NCBI GenBank assembly: GCA_963844885.1
Contig: CAWJQA010000006.1
Coordinates: forward strand, 1 to 64,000
Direction of reading: 5' to 3'
Length of the DNA: 64,000 nt
Source: DATMER01 sp963844885
GTDB taxonomy: Bacteria; Acidobacteriota; Thermoanaerobaculia; Multivoradales; UBA5704
Below are positions 8,011-17,919 of the stretch, one piece after another. The position numbers were made by a program, and so were the translations under genes. Under the pieces are notes generated by a model. It was not told where the DNA came from. It searched no databases and worked only from the letters and a program-made list of their open reading frames with translations. The stretch's first letter is position 1; the number at the start of each line of letters is the position of its first letter.

Positions 8011-10332
8011 TTTTTCTTCGTTTTCGCCAACACCGCCGAGTCCGGGTTGAACACCACCGACTTCGGCCGCGCGTCGAAGCTCAGCTCGAAGCTCTTCTCC
8101 GGCGCGTCCATCAGCACGGTCCTCTCCACCGCCCCGCCTTCGAGCTCGACACGCACGGGCACGGCCATCCGGAAGCCCGCGGGCACGCCTTCCTGGGTCA
8201 CCTTCAGGGTGACCGCGTTGCCCGAGATCGAGCTGCTCCAGCGGTAGGCCGGTACTTCGGCGCGCTCCACCCACTGGTCGAAGAACCAGCTCCAGTCGCC
8301 GGGCGCGCGCCGCGCCACGGCCGTGGCGAAGTCGGCCGTCGAGACCTCCTTGCCCTGGTTTTCCTTCAGGAAGTCGCGCAGCACGTCGAGCAGCGCCTGG
8401 TCGCTGCCGGTGGTTTCGGCGAGCAGCCGGTCCAGCATGTGGAGGACGAGCGCGCCCTTGCCGTAGATCAGCGACGAGTAGGCGGTGGGCAGCTCGCCGG
8501 TGTTCGCCCGCCAGCTATGGCCGATCGGCCCGATCCGGCCGCTGTGCGCGCGGTTCGCGAGGTTGACGTCGAAGCGCGTGAACTTGCTGAAGCCGCTCTT
8601 GATCGAGCCGTTCTGCTCATCGTTGTAGGTGCGCAGGATCTCCGCGAACAGCTTCGCGCCACCCGGCACGGTGTCGCGCACGTAGAGCATGGCCGAGTAC
8701 TCGGCGAACGCCTCGCCCAGCCAGGCGTCGCGGTAGGTGGCCGCGCCGACCCGGTGCCCCCACCACTGGTGCGCCACCTCGTGGGCGCGGAACAGCTCCG
8801 CCAGGCCCCGGCCCGAGCAGGTCGAAGCTCTGCTCGGGCAGGTGGATGAAGCCGTCGAACGACTGCCCGTGGCGCGCGTCGATGGTGGTGACGTAGAGCG
8901 GCTCCCCCTCCGGCAGCGGCGCCCCGAACAGCGTCCCGAAATACGCCAGGCTCTTCGCCACGTCCCGCGCCACCTCCCCGAAGCGCGCCTTCCGGCTCAC
9001 CTCGATCTTGGAGCCGAAGCAGCGCACCTCCGGCGCGCCGTCGACCTTCGCGGTCTCCTCGTGGAACTTCTCGGCGAAGGAGAAGGTCACCATCTTGACC
9101 GGATGATCGACCACCCAGACGCCGTGGGAACGCCCGTCCGGCAGCGGGTCGGACTGCTCCTGCCGCCCCATCGACCGCAGCGTGTGCTTCTTGCGCGCCG
9201 TCAGCTCGATGCGCGCCGTATGCGGATCGGTGAGGAAGGTCTCGTCGCCCTCCCAGTCCGGATACCACGCCCGGCTGTGGACGTAGTTGGTCAGGTCGAG
9301 CTCGTAGACGAAGCGCAGCGTCCGCGCCTCGCCCGGTACGATGGGATGGTCGAGGAGGACGACCAGCGAGTCGTCGTAGACCCGGTTGTCGATGATGCTC
9401 TTCCGGCCGCCGATGTGGTCCCGGATGAGCGCCAGGGGCCGGCCGTCTTCGGTGACCTCCGTGAGCCTGGCGAACGGGTTCAGCGTGAACATCACGGCCG
9501 TGGCGCCGGGCCTCTCGCCGGTGAAGCGGAGATCGACCTGGAACCGGCCCTTGAAGAAGTCCTCGTCGCGGCCGGCCTCGGTGACGTCCGCCACGATGTC
9601 CGCGTGCTGGATGTCCATCTCCGGGTTGCGGCGGCCGGACGGCCGGCCGTCGGCCAGGCGGTCCGCGGCGCGGTCCAGGCTCAGCCAGGTCTCCGGATAC
9701 TTGTAGCCGGTGTTGAAGCTTTCGAGGCGGATCTCCTCCATGCGCCGGCCGTCGTAGTCGAACGCGAGCCACCCCAGGCGGTCGGTCTTCGCGTCCACGC
9801 GGAGGTAAAGGTCGCCCGGGGTGTGGAAGGCGGCGACGATGCGCGCGTCCACGTCGTTGAACCACTGCGTGAGCCAGTGCTCGTGGCGCTCGCGGGCCAG
9901 CTTGTTCTCCTTGTAGCCGCCCGCGGCGGGCCCGGAGACCGCGGGGATGGGCAGCTCGCCGGAGGTGCGGAGGACGAGGGCCGAGAACGGCTCGTCGATC
10001 TCCTGCAGATCGGGCTTCTCCGTGAAGCGCCGGAGCTGCGCCAGCTCGATGGGATCGGGCACGGCCATCCGGAAGCGGCCCTTGCCTTCGAAGACGAGGC
10101 CGGTGACGGCGCCGGACGCCGTGGGCTCGGCGAACCAGATCTTCCCGGACTCCAGCGTCCACGAGGCGCCCTCCTTCTCCCAGCGCAGGCCGCCTGCCGG
10201 CACGGCCACGGGCTCGGCGCGGTAGAGCCAGCGGTTGAGCTGAAGGTATTCCTCCGGGGGAGCCGGCGGATCGGCGGCGAACGCCGGGAACGCCAGGCCG
10301 GCGGCGAGGACCAGCAGCAGCGAGGCTCGCAT
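8007..10332 (-). CDS. M1 family zinc aminopeptidase (frameshifted)
   Basis: This secreted gluzincin of about 775 residues has a signal peptide MRASLLLVLAAGLAFPAFA, a long N-terminal beta-rich region, and the M1 catalytic signature HEVAHQWWG, with the third zinc ligand in WLGEAFAEY 18-19 residues on. The reading frame breaks at about 8811-8820. The upstream frame runs FDLLGPGPGG into noise, while the conserved frame resumes as GRGLAELFRAHEVAH. A one-base indel just before the active site explains this, so it is either a sequencing error or a recent null allele. The ATG at 10332 overlaps the stop of tryptophan 2,3-dioxygenase (TGATG), indicating coupling. The stop lies in an intergenic repeat. 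The family removes N-terminal residues from peptides; the substrate is unknown. Confidence 0.85.
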
Positions 10333-11114
10333 CAAAGCGCGGCCCGGATCGCCCAGAGGTCCGGAAACAGCGGCTTGAACAGAGTGGTTTCGAGATACTT
10401 GGCGCCGGGCGAGCCGCCGGTGCCTTGCTTGACGCCGATCGTGCGCTGGACCATCTTCACATGGCGGTAGCGCCACTCCTGAAGCCCTTCGTCGAGGTCC
10501 ACGAGCCGCTCGCACACGTCGCGGTCCTCGGGACGGTTGCGGTAGATGTCGATCAGCACCTCGCGCACCCGCTCGTCTTCGAGCGGCGGCAGCAAGGGAT
10601 CGATCGCCAGCACGTCCTCGGGGATCGCGTAGCCGTTTCTCCGGAGGAAATGCAGGAAGGAGGCATAGACGCTCGGCTGCCGCAGATGCTCTTCGAGGCG
10701 CCGCCGCTCCGGCGTGTCCTCCGGGATATGGCTGAGGGCGCCCGGCCGCCGGTGTCCCAGCAGGATCTCCAGCTCGCGGAACTGGGCCGACTGGAAGCCG
10801 CTCGCCGTGTCGAGCCGGTAGCGGAAGCTGGAGAACGACACCGGCGTCATGGTCTCCAGGATGTCGACCTGGGAGACCAGGGTCTTGAAGATGGTGAGGA
10901 TGCGTCTCAGCGCGGACAGCGCCGTGGGCCGGTCGTTCGCCTCGAAGGAGCGCTGGAGCAGGCCGCACTCGTGGATCACCTGCTTGAACCACAGCTCATA
11001 GACCTGGTGGATGACGATGAAGAGCATCTCGTCGTGCTCGGGAGGGTCGGAAGCGAGCGTCTGCAGGCCGAGAAGCTCGTCGATGCGGAGGTAGCTGGAG
11101 TAGGTGCGGACCAT
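10332..11114 (-). CDS. kynA: tryptophan 2,3-dioxygenase
   Basis: This 260-residue haem enzyme opens the indole ring of L-Trp to N-formylkynurenine, the first step of kynurenine-pathway Trp breakdown. Family marks visible are YLRIDELLGLQ near the N-terminus, DEMLFIVIHQVYELWFKQ (including the proximal substrate-pocket residues), the SFRYRLDTASGFQSAQFRELE block, and the C-terminal RYRHVKMVQRTIGVKQGTGG with the axial-ligand His and the substrate-carboxylate-binding GTGG segment. Length and order fit bacterial TDO. No other kyn genes are in the window, so the product's fate is not visible here. It is the first gene of a two-gene unit with the M1 peptidase, so release and catabolism of Trp may be linked (inference). 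Confidence 0.94.
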   Translation of the reverse strand: MVRTYSSYLRIDELLGLQTLASDPPEHDEMLFIVIHQVYELWFKQVIHECGLLQRSFEANDRPTALSALRRILTIFKTLVSQVDILETMTPVSFSSFRYRLDTASGFQSAQFRELEILLGHRRPGALSHIPEDTPERRRLEEHLRQPSVYASFLHFLRRNGYAIPEDVLAIDPLLPPLEDERVREVLIDIYRNRPEDRDVCERLVDLDEGLQEWRYRHVKMVQRTIGVKQGTGGSPGAKYLETTLFKPLFPDLWAIRAAL

Positions 11115-11162
11115 GACCTGGTGAGGCTAGTGAAAGGAGGGGGCGGGGTCAACCGGAAAGAG

Positions 11163-11324
11163 ACCTCACCCCCTATCCCCCTCTCCCATCGCTCACCCAT
11201 CCCCCGGGAGAGGGGGCACCCCCTCCCAAAGACAAAGACGGCAGACCCAAAGGGGTTTTGGGTGGTGGCGCCCCCTCTCCCGGTCGGGGGGAGAGCGATG
11301 GGAGAGGGGGATGGGGGGTGAGGT
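11163..11324. repeat. MITE-like element with long terminal inverted repeats
   Basis: Positions 11163-11194 and 11293-11324 are inverted repeats matching at 31 of 32 bases (ends ACCTCACCCC / GGGGTGAGGT). Nested inside is a second inverted pair with the core CCGGGAGAGGGGGC (about 11207-11220 and about 11268-11281). The whole 162-bp unit is non-coding, sits between wecB and kynA, and could fold into one long hairpin. The structure fits a non-autonomous miniature transposon or a REPIN-like element. No target duplication is obvious. Confidence 0.7.
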
Positions 11325-11329
11325 TTCCT

Positions 11330-12413
11330 TTATGTCCTTTCTCCCACCAGGATCGCCGCGATCCGCTCCCCCGCCCGGCCGTCGCCGTAGGGGTTGGGGG
11401 CCGGCAGCGGCCCGGTGTACGGCTCTTCCCGCCAGGCCTCGGCGAGGGCTTCGGTGACGCGCTCGCGGTCGCGGCCGGCGAGGCGGTTGCGCCCTCCGGC
11501 GAGCGCTTCGGGCCGCTCGGTGGTCTCGCGCGCCACGAGCGTGATCTTGCCCAGCGAAGGCGCCTCTTCCTGGATGCCTCCCGAGTCGGTGAGGACGATC
11601 CGGCAGCCGGCCAGGGCGCGGGCGAACTCGGCATAGTCCATGGGCGGCACGAGCCGCACCCGCTCCACGCCGGCCAGAAGCTCCGCCGCCACTCCGGCCA
11701 CGTTCGGGTTGGGATGGACCGGCCAGAGCGCCCGCGCGTCCGGAGTCCGGCTCGAGGAAATCGCGCACCGCGGCGACCAGCGCGCGCAGCGGCTCTCCGA
11801 AGGACTCCCGCCGGTGCAGGGTGACCAGCAAGTACGGCTCGCCCGCCGCCGCGCCGCCGTGCTTCTCCAGCACCCAGAGCAGCGAGTCCACCGCCGTGTT
11901 GCCGGTGACGTGGATCGCGGCCGGGTCGATCCGCTCGGAGAGGAGGTTCCGCCGCGCACCTTCGGTGGGGGCGAAGCACCAGCGGCAGAGCCGGTCCGCG
12001 AGCTGGCGGTTGGCCTCCTCCGGGAACGGGTGCCGGTGATCGTAGGTGCGGAGGCCGGCCTCCACGTGGCCGACCGGGATCTGGAGGTTGTAGGCGCAGA
12101 GCGCGGCGGCCAGGCTGGTCGTGGTGTCGCCCTGGACCAGCAGAGCCTCGGGCCGGACGCGCTCGAGGAGAGAAGGGAGCCGCTCCAGCACGCGGGCGGC
12201 GATCTCGTTGAGCGTCTGGCCCTCCGTCATCACCGCCAGCTCATGGTCCGGAGCCAGGCCGAGAGGCGTGAGCGCGGTCTCCAAGAGCTCGCGGTGCTGG
12301 CCGGTGGAGATCAGCACCGGCGCGAGACTCGTCCGCTGAAGCGCCCGGAACACGGGCGCCATCTTCACCGCTTCCGGCCGGGTGCCGACGATCAGGGCGA
12401 TGGTTCTCTTCAT
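11330..12413 (-). CDS. wecB: UDP-N-acetylglucosamine 2-epimerase (frameshifted)
   Basis: This non-hydrolysing 2-epimerase converts UDP-GlcNAc to UDP-ManNAc for surface polysaccharides. The N-terminal half has GTRPEAVKMAPVFRAL, ISTGQHRELL, QGDTTTSLA, HVEAGLRTYD and PFPEEANRQLAD. The C-terminal half, in another frame, has PVHPNPNV, VPPMDYAEFA, LTDSGGIQEEAP and RETTERPEAL. The frames join at about 11741-11750 through one indel, and every catalytic block is present, so a sequencing error is likely. The start is the ATG at 12413. The TAA stop is contained in the sequence AGGACATAAAGG, a half copy of the heptamer repeat seen at 17918 and 30046. It lies far from the main glycan locus (30-41 kb). Confidence 0.85.
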
Positions 12414-12483
12414 CCGGCAGGAAGCTAACACAGCCGGCCCGAGGCTTCTCGAAACGCCCGTCCTGGGAGACAATACCGCCGCC

Positions 12484-12744
12484 ATGAAGACAACGATCGA
12501 TCCCTTGAGCTATACCGAGACCGAGATCCGCAGCTACCTGCCGAGCGGCTGGAGCCTCGCCGGTGGCCCCGGCGGCCCCGAAGGCGCCTGGGACCCCAGG
12601 AAGCAGGCCTGGCAGGTCAGCGTCCTCGACAACGTCGACTTCGACTGGCCCGTCACCGTCAAGGCCGGCGACGCCGGCTCGCACGGCCGCCTCGAAGCCC
12701 TCCGCCGCGCCATCGACGTGGTCTACCGCGAACGCCTCGGCTGA
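12484..12744 (+). CDS. small conserved hypothetical protein
   Basis: This is an 86-residue protein beginning at the ATG at 12484, divergent from wecB with a 70-bp gap. The sequence reads as a compact globular domain with a strand-rich middle (AWQVSVLDNVDFDWPVTV) and a C-terminal helix (GRLEALRRAIDVVYRERLG). It has no signal peptide or membrane segment. Codon use matches neighbours (GC-rich third positions). I recognise no family; the shape would suit a small soluble partner protein. Confidence 0.6.
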   Translation: MKTTIDPLSYTETEIRSYLPSGWSLAGGPGGPEGAWDPRKQAWQVSVLDNVDFDWPVTVKAGDAGSHGRLEALRRAIDVVYRERLG

Positions 12745-12825
12745 AGAGCCCCCTCCCCGTCCCTCCCCCACTGGCGCGGGAGAGGGCGCCTCCTCCCTCC
12801 CCGCGACAGGATCTGTTTGAAGACT

Positions 12826-12852
12826 CCCTCTCCCCCGGCACGGGGGAGAGGG
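12826..12852. terminator. perfect 12-bp stem hairpin
   Basis: CCCTCTCCCCCG and its exact reverse complement are separated by GCA. It lies between convergent genes ending at 12744 (+) and 12888 (-), so it can serve both. It has no U-tract and is embedded in a GC-rich repeat block (about 12750-12880) that also includes a second exact copy of the 23-bp repeat at 7988-8010. Confidence 0.55.
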
Positions 12853-12887
12853 CTGGGGAGAGGGGGAACGGGATCAACTGAACGGGG

Positions 12888-13439
12888 TCAATTACTCCAG
12901 GGCGGGACGACGCCGTTCATGCGGGCGTACGCGATCGACTGGCCGAGGTGCTCGTGGCAGTGGGAGACCAGCACCAGCGCCAGCTCCCGCGCCGAGCCGT
13001 CGTGGTCGAAGACCTTCATCTTCTTCTCCAGATCGGCGTCGGAGAGGCTCGCGAGATACTTGCGGACGTACTCGAACGAGGTCTTCATCGTCGCCATGGC
13101 CTTGGCCTTGTCGTTGGCGTCCTTGTCGAAATCCGCCGGGTTGATCCCTTCGGCCTTCGGCGCCCCCATGAGGTGGGTGAGGAAGTAGTTGCCGCCGGCC
13201 ACATGCATGAAGACCTCGCCCACCGAGCGCACCTTCTCGCCCGGACGCCAGCCGTACTTGTCCGCCGGCATGGCCTCGGCCAGCGCGGTCAGCTTCGTCT
13301 CCGCCTCGTCGATCTGGCCCTGGATGTCCGCCCGCACGCTGCCGCCACCGGCCGCGCCGCTGGCGGCTTCCGGGTCGTGGGCGAAGGCGGGGACGGCCAG
13401 GAAGGCCAACAAGGCGGCGGCTCCGAAGTATCGTCTCAT
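12888..13439 (-). CDS. secreted DinB-family protein
   Basis: This 183-residue protein has a signal peptide (MRRYFGAAALLAFLAVPAFA) and a DinB-like four-helix bundle: KYGWRPGEKVRSVGEVFMHVAGGNYFL, then FEYVRKYLASLSDADLEKK, then LVLVSHCHEHLGQSIAYARMNGVVPPW. The three metal-site histidines of the DinB/YfiT fold are at VFMHVAG and SHCHEHLGQ. Bacterial DinB proteins are often thiol transferases or of unknown role; the exported form is common in Acidobacteriota (family knowledge). The start is the ATG at 13439 with GGAGGAGA upstream. The stop TGA is inside an ACGGGGTCAA repeat half-unit. A 4.7-kb antisense frame that includes this gene is not real beyond it. Confidence 0.88.
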   Translation of the reverse strand: MRRYFGAAALLAFLAVPAFAHDPEAASGAAGGGSVRADIQGQIDEAETKLTALAEAMPADKYGWRPGEKVRSVGEVFMHVAGGNYFLTHLMGAPKAEGINPADFDKDANDKAKAMATMKTSFEYVRKYLASLSDADLEKKMKVFDHDGSARELALVLVSHCHEHLGQSIAYARMNGVVPPWSN

Positions 13440-13538
13440 CAGGATCTCCTCCGTAAAGAGTGGGTGGAACGAACCGGCTGGACATCTTAACGATAGAATG
13501 CCGCTCCGCAACCCGGACCCGGAAAGAGGACGCCGACT

Positions 13539-14810
13539 TTGCACCTGACTCTCGCCCTGCTCGCCGGCCTCGGCGCCTTCGCGCTGCTCGTGGTGCTGAT
13601 CACGTGGCTGCAGCGCAAGTCGTTCTACGTGCGGCAGCTCGCCTTCCCGCTCTTCGTCGCCGCGGCAGCCGCCGCCGTCGAGGTGTTCGGGCTCTTCGGG
13701 ACCCAGGATCCGGAGTCGATGGAGCTGGCCCGCGCCTGGCTGCTCCTCTTCCTCGGCGCGGTCACGCTGCTGCGGCTGCTCGGCCTCTACCTGTTCGACA
13801 TCCACCTGCGGAGCCGCACCGGGCTCCAGCTTCCGCCCCTCCTGCCGCGGGTCGCCATGATCCTGGTTTACGTGGTGGCGGCGTTCATCACGCTGCGGGT
13901 CACCTTCCCGAGGCTGGAGCTGGGCGGCCTCATCGCCACCAGCGCCGTCACCTCGCTGGTCCTCGGCCTCGCGCTCCAGCCCATCCTGTCGAACTTCTTC
14001 GCCGGGCTGGTCATCAGCGTCGAGCGCCCGTTCCGGATCAACGACTGGATCCGCGTCGGCGAGTTCGAAGGCCGGGTCGTCGCCATCACCTGGCGCACCA
14101 CCCACCTGCGCACCCGCGACAACGACAACCTCGTGATCCCCAACGGCAAGCTCGCCGACGAACGGGTGATGAACTACTACTACCCGCACCCCATGCACAT
14201 GGAGCGGGTGAAGGTCGGAGCGGCCTACAGCGAGCCGCCGTACCGCGTGCGGCGCGTGCTGGCCGAGGCCGCGGTCGGCATGGCCGGCGTGCTGGACAAG
14301 CCCACGCCCGAGGTGTACGTGCTGTCGTTCGACGAGAGCGCCGTGATGTACGAGTTGCGCATCTGGGTCGAGGACGTGGCGCAGGCGCCGCGCATCGCGA
14401 GCGAGGCGCGGGCGCGCATCTGGGAGATCTTCCGCCGCGAGCGGATCCCGATCCCCTACCCCACCCGCGCCCTCCTGCCCGCGCCCCGTCCCCGCCCGGC
14501 CGAGCCCGGCAAGGCCCGGCTGTTCGTCGCCGAGGGGCACGAGCGCGGCCAGTCGCTGGCCCTGGACGCCGCGGGCGGACCGGCCGTCGTGGGCCGCTCG
14601 CGCGGCTGCGCGTTGACCTTGACCGAGCCCAACGCCAGCAAGGAGCACCTGCGGATCGCCTGGGAGGACGGGGCCTGGATCCTCACCGACCTGGCGAGCA
14701 GCTTCGGCACCAAGGTCAACGGCCACACCGTCACCCGCGCCGAGCTGGGGCCGTTCGATCGCATCGCGGTCGGCGATACGGTTATGATCTTCGAGCCCGG
14801 TATTCTCTGA
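13539..14810 (+). CDS. MscS-type mechanosensitive channel fused to an FHA domain
   Basis: This is a 423-residue membrane protein. Three to four N-terminal helices lead into the MscS pore-lining helix and beta domain (TSLVLGLALQPILSNFFAGLVIS, ERPFRINDWIRVGEFEGRV, WRTTHLRTRDNDNLVIPNG). About residues 330-420 form an FHA domain (VVGRSRGCALTLTEPNASKEHLRI ... LASSFGTKVNGH), which normally binds phosphothreonine. The start is TTG 13539, chosen because AAAGAGGA lies eight bases upstream and no ATG fits. The kinase-like gene follows 18 bp later. Together they suggest channel gating or clustering controlled by phospho-signalling, with the FHA as reader (inference). Confidence 0.87.
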   Translation: MHLTLALLAGLGAFALLVVLITWLQRKSFYVRQLAFPLFVAAAAAAVEVFGLFGTQDPESMELARAWLLLFLGAVTLLRLLGLYLFDIHLRSRTGLQLPPLLPRVAMILVYVVAAFITLRVTFPRLELGGLIATSAVTSLVLGLALQPILSNFFAGLVISVERPFRINDWIRVGEFEGRVVAITWRTTHLRTRDNDNLVIPNGKLADERVMNYYYPHPMHMERVKVGAAYSEPPYRVRRVLAEAAVGMAGVLDKPTPEVYVLSFDESAVMYELRIWVEDVAQAPRIASEARARIWEIFRRERIPIPYPTRALLPAPRPRPAEPGKARLFVAEGHERGQSLALDAAGGPAVVGRSRGCALTLTEPNASKEHLRIAWEDGAWILTDLASSFGTKVNGHTVTRAELGPFDRIAVGDTVMIFEPGIL

Positions 14811-14828
14811 TATCTCTGATATCCCCCG

Positions 14829-15755
14829 ATGACGCCCGAGACACCCACCCAGATCGGACCCTACCGCGTCACCGGCCTTCTGGGCCGCGGCGGCTCGTCG
14901 CCCGTGTACAAGGCCGTCGCGCCGGACACCGGCCGGGCCGTCGTGGTGCGACTGCTGTCGCCCTACCTCGAGGAGAACCCGGCCGGCGCGAAGCGCTTCG
15001 AACGCGAATCGCGGGCCCTGGCCGCTTCGCCGCACCCGAACATCCTCCAGATCCTGGACACCGGCGTGGAAGGCTCGCGCCCCTATCTCGTGACGGAGCT
15101 CGTGCCCGAGGCGCGGTCGCTGGCCCAGGTGCTCCGCGAGCGCCGGCTCGAGGTGAACGAGGTACTCCCCGTCATGAAGGGGATCTGCCGCGGGCTCGCC
15201 CACGCCCACCAGGCCGGCGTGCTCCACCATCACATCTCGCCGCACGCCATCCTGGTCTCGCCCGACCTCTCCACGGTCAAGCTGACGGAGTGGGGCTTCA
15301 CGCGCGTCGAGTCGCTCGGCCTGACCGGCACGCTGAGCACCGGCGCGATCACTCTGGGCGCGTTCAACTACCTGGCGCCGGAACAGGTCGAGGGGTCGAG
15401 CGCGGCCGACCACCGGACCGACCTTTACGGAGTCGGCGCGGTCTTCCAGGAGATGCTCACCGGCCGGCCTCCGAGCGGCAAGTTCACCCTGCCGAGCCAG
15501 GTGAACGGACAGCTCCCGCCCGAGACCGACGTGATCGTGCTCAAGTGCCTCGCCCGCAACCCGTCCGAGCGCTACGTCACGGCTCTGGAGCTGCTCGCGG
15601 ACCTCGGACGGCTGGAAGAGGCGCAGAAGATCCGCCTGCTCTCCGAGCTGCGCGAAATCAAGGCTTCCTCCGGCTCCCGCCGGGGCCTCGTCGTGGCAGG
15701 CATCGTGCTTCTTCTGGCGGCGCTCGTGCTGACCGGCTACGTGCTCGCACGCTGA
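14829..15755 (+). CDS. membrane-anchored Ser/Thr pseudokinase
   Basis: This 308-residue protein has the fold of a PknB-like kinase but lacks the catalytic residues. The Gly loop LLGRGGSSPVYKAV is present. The VAIK lysine is Arg (AVVVRLL, near 41), the HRDLKPxN loop reads HHHISPHAI (near 132-140, Asp, Lys and Asn all lost), and DFG reads EWG (near 154). The APE-like region (LAPEQVEG) and helix F (DLYGVGAVFQEMLTG) remain, so folding is conserved. A single C-terminal membrane helix (RGLVVAGIVLLLAALVLTGYVL) leaves almost nothing outside. It sits 18 bp after the MscS-FHA gene and is probably co-translated. It is most likely a scaffold or nucleotide sensor for that channel (inference), not an active kinase. 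Confidence 0.85.
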   Translation: MTPETPTQIGPYRVTGLLGRGGSSPVYKAVAPDTGRAVVVRLLSPYLEENPAGAKRFERESRALAASPHPNILQILDTGVEGSRPYLVTELVPEARSLAQVLRERRLEVNEVLPVMKGICRGLAHAHQAGVLHHHISPHAILVSPDLSTVKLTEWGFTRVESLGLTGTLSTGAITLGAFNYLAPEQVEGSSAADHRTDLYGVGAVFQEMLTGRPPSGKFTLPSQVNGQLPPETDVIVLKCLARNPSERYVTALELLADLGRLEEAQKIRLLSELREIKASSGSRRGLVVAGIVLLLAALVLTGYVLAR

Positions 15756-15884
15756 CGCCTCATCCCTGCGCGGAAAAAGGTGCGACTCTGCCAAACGCCT
15801 TGCCGGCAAAGGGCTCCCTTCCACGCGCCCGACCCCGTGCGGCAAGCGAAACGCCCGTCCTTCGTTTAAGATAGCCGCGGCAAA

Positions 15885-17919
15885 ATGGAGAGCAGCAACC
15901 TCGTCGTTTTCGTGAGCCAGGCAGCTCAGGCCGGTGGCGCCCTCGTCATGGCGCTCGTGCTGGTCGGGTTCCACCGACTCTACCAGCGGGAGTACCTGCG
16001 CACCTGGGCCTGGAGCTGGTGGGCGTTCTGTGTCTGGATGGCCGCATCCGGCCTGGGCCAGCTCCTGGCCTGGAACAATCTCCCCCGGCCCGAGATCCAG
16101 ACGCTGCTGATGGTGCTCTCGCTGATCAGCGCCTACTGGAACGTGGCCTGGCTGCTGTTCGGCACCTACGAGCTGGCCACCACCCGCGGCGTGCCGGAAC
16201 GGACCGAGATGACGGTCCTCGGCGCCCTTCTCCTGCTGGCGGTCATCCCGGTCCTGGTGTCGGCCGGGGAAAGCCCCCACGACCGCCTCCTGACGCAGGA
16301 GGCCCTGCGCAACGCCTTCCTGGCCATGGCCTACCTGGTGGCGAGCTACTGGATCTGGAACGCCGGCAACGAGGAGGTGTCGGCCGGCCTCGGCCAGCGC
16401 ATCCTGAGCGGCGCCTTCCTGCTCAACACCATCCAGGAGCTGCACTACCTTTCGATCCACCTCGGGCTCGTTCCCACCTACACCCCGCTGCTGGTGCCGT
16501 TCGATTTCCTCCTCCAGTTCCTGTTGGGGGTGGGGATGGTGATCTGGCTGCTGGAGGAGGAACGCCGGCGAGTGATCGCGGCGTCGGCGCGGGCCGAGCA
16601 CCTGGCCTACCACGACACGCTGACCGACCTGCCGAACCGCAACCTTCTCGTCCAGCACATGACCTCGGCGCTCCACCGCGCCGAGCGCCGGGCGGAAGGC
16701 CGCGCGGCGGTGCTGTTCCTCGACCTCGACCGCTTCAAGGTGATCAACGATTCGCTCGGCCACAACTACGGCGACGAGATCCTGCGCGCCATCACCGAGC
16801 GCCTGCGGCGCAATCTTCTGGAGACCGAAACCGTGGCCCGCATGGGCGGCGACGGCTTCGCGGTGCTGCTGCCGGTGGTGAGCTCCGAGTGGAAGATCGC
16901 GCAAGTCGCGGACAAGATCCTCGGCCTGATCCGGCGCCCGTTCGCGATCCACGGCACGGAGCTGTACGTCACCGCGAGCATCGGCATCAGCCGCTTTCCC
17001 GACGACGGCGGCGACCCCGACGAGCTGCTCAAGAAGGCCGAGATCGCGATGTATCACGCCAAGGAGCACGGCGGCGATCAATACCAGGTCTACGCGCCCA
17101 CCATGGACGCCAACGCGCTGGAGCGGCTGGCGCTCGAAAACGATCTGCGCAAGGCTCTGGTCCACGGCGAGCTGGTGCTGTTCTATCAGCCGGTTCTCGA
17201 CGCCCGCACCGGCTGCATCGAAAGCGTGGAGGCCCTGCTGCGCTGGCAGCACCCCGAGCGCGGCCTGATGGGTCCGGCCGAGTTCCTCTGGCTCGCCGAG
17301 GTCACCGGCATGAGCAACGCGGTGGATCTCTGGGTGCTCAGGACCGCCTGCCGTGAGATCGCCGGCTGGAATGCCGGCGGCTGCGACGTGCGCGTGGCGG
17401 TCAACCTCTCGACCCGGCCGTTCCAGCGCCCTGACCTGCTCGACCGCATCCAGGAGGTGCTGGCCGAGACCGGGCTGCCGGCCAACATGCTCCAGCTCGA
17501 AGATCACCGAGACGCTGGCGATGCAGAACGCCGAGGCGAGCCAGGGCGTGCTGCGCGGCCTGAAGGAGCTGGGCATCCGGGTGGCCATCGACGACTTCGG
17601 CACCGGGTACTCGTCGCTGAGCTATCTCACGTCGCTGCCGATCGACATCCTCAAGGTGGACCGCTCGTTCGTGAGCGGCCTCGGCAGCGACCGCGGCAGC
17701 GGCGAGATCACGGCCGCGGTGATCGCCCTCGCCCACAGCCTGGCGCTCGACGTCGTGGCCGAAGGCGTGGAGACCGAAGCCCAGCTCAAGATCCTGCGCG
17801 CCCAGGGGTGCAACAAGGTGCAGGGCTATCTCTTCAGCCCGCCGGTGCCGGCGGCCCGCTGCCGCGCACTGGCGCTGGAAGGGCGACTGGCGATTCCCAG
17901 AGTTGCGACCGCGATTTAA
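15885..17919 (+). CDS. membrane GGDEF-EAL protein with degenerate GGDEF (frameshifted)
   Basis: This protein has about 677 residues. Seven or so N-terminal helices (1-215) form a sensor domain. A GGDEF domain follows (HDTLTDLPNRN, DLDRFKVINDSLGHNYGD), whose signature is GGDGF (near 321), with the catalytic/metal Glu replaced by Gly. An EAL domain (from about 420) has ESVEALLRWQHP, DDFGTGYSSLSYL, LKVDRSF and VAEGVET. The EAL catalytic residues look intact, so c-di-GMP breakdown is likely while synthesis is doubtful. One extra A at about 17500 breaks LQLE-ITETLAMQNAE; the rest continues in the next frame to 17919. The stop TAA fuses with the first unit of the AAAGGAC repeat. Confidence 0.85.

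Noticed and set aside
12888..17603. 4.7-kb open frame on the minus strand
   Set aside because: It runs antisense to MscS-FHA, pseudokinase and GGDEF genes with clear family motifs. Composition (His/Gln/Arg/Gly-rich, no motif) is typical of antisense frames in GC-rich DNA. Only its last 183 codons (DinB) are real.
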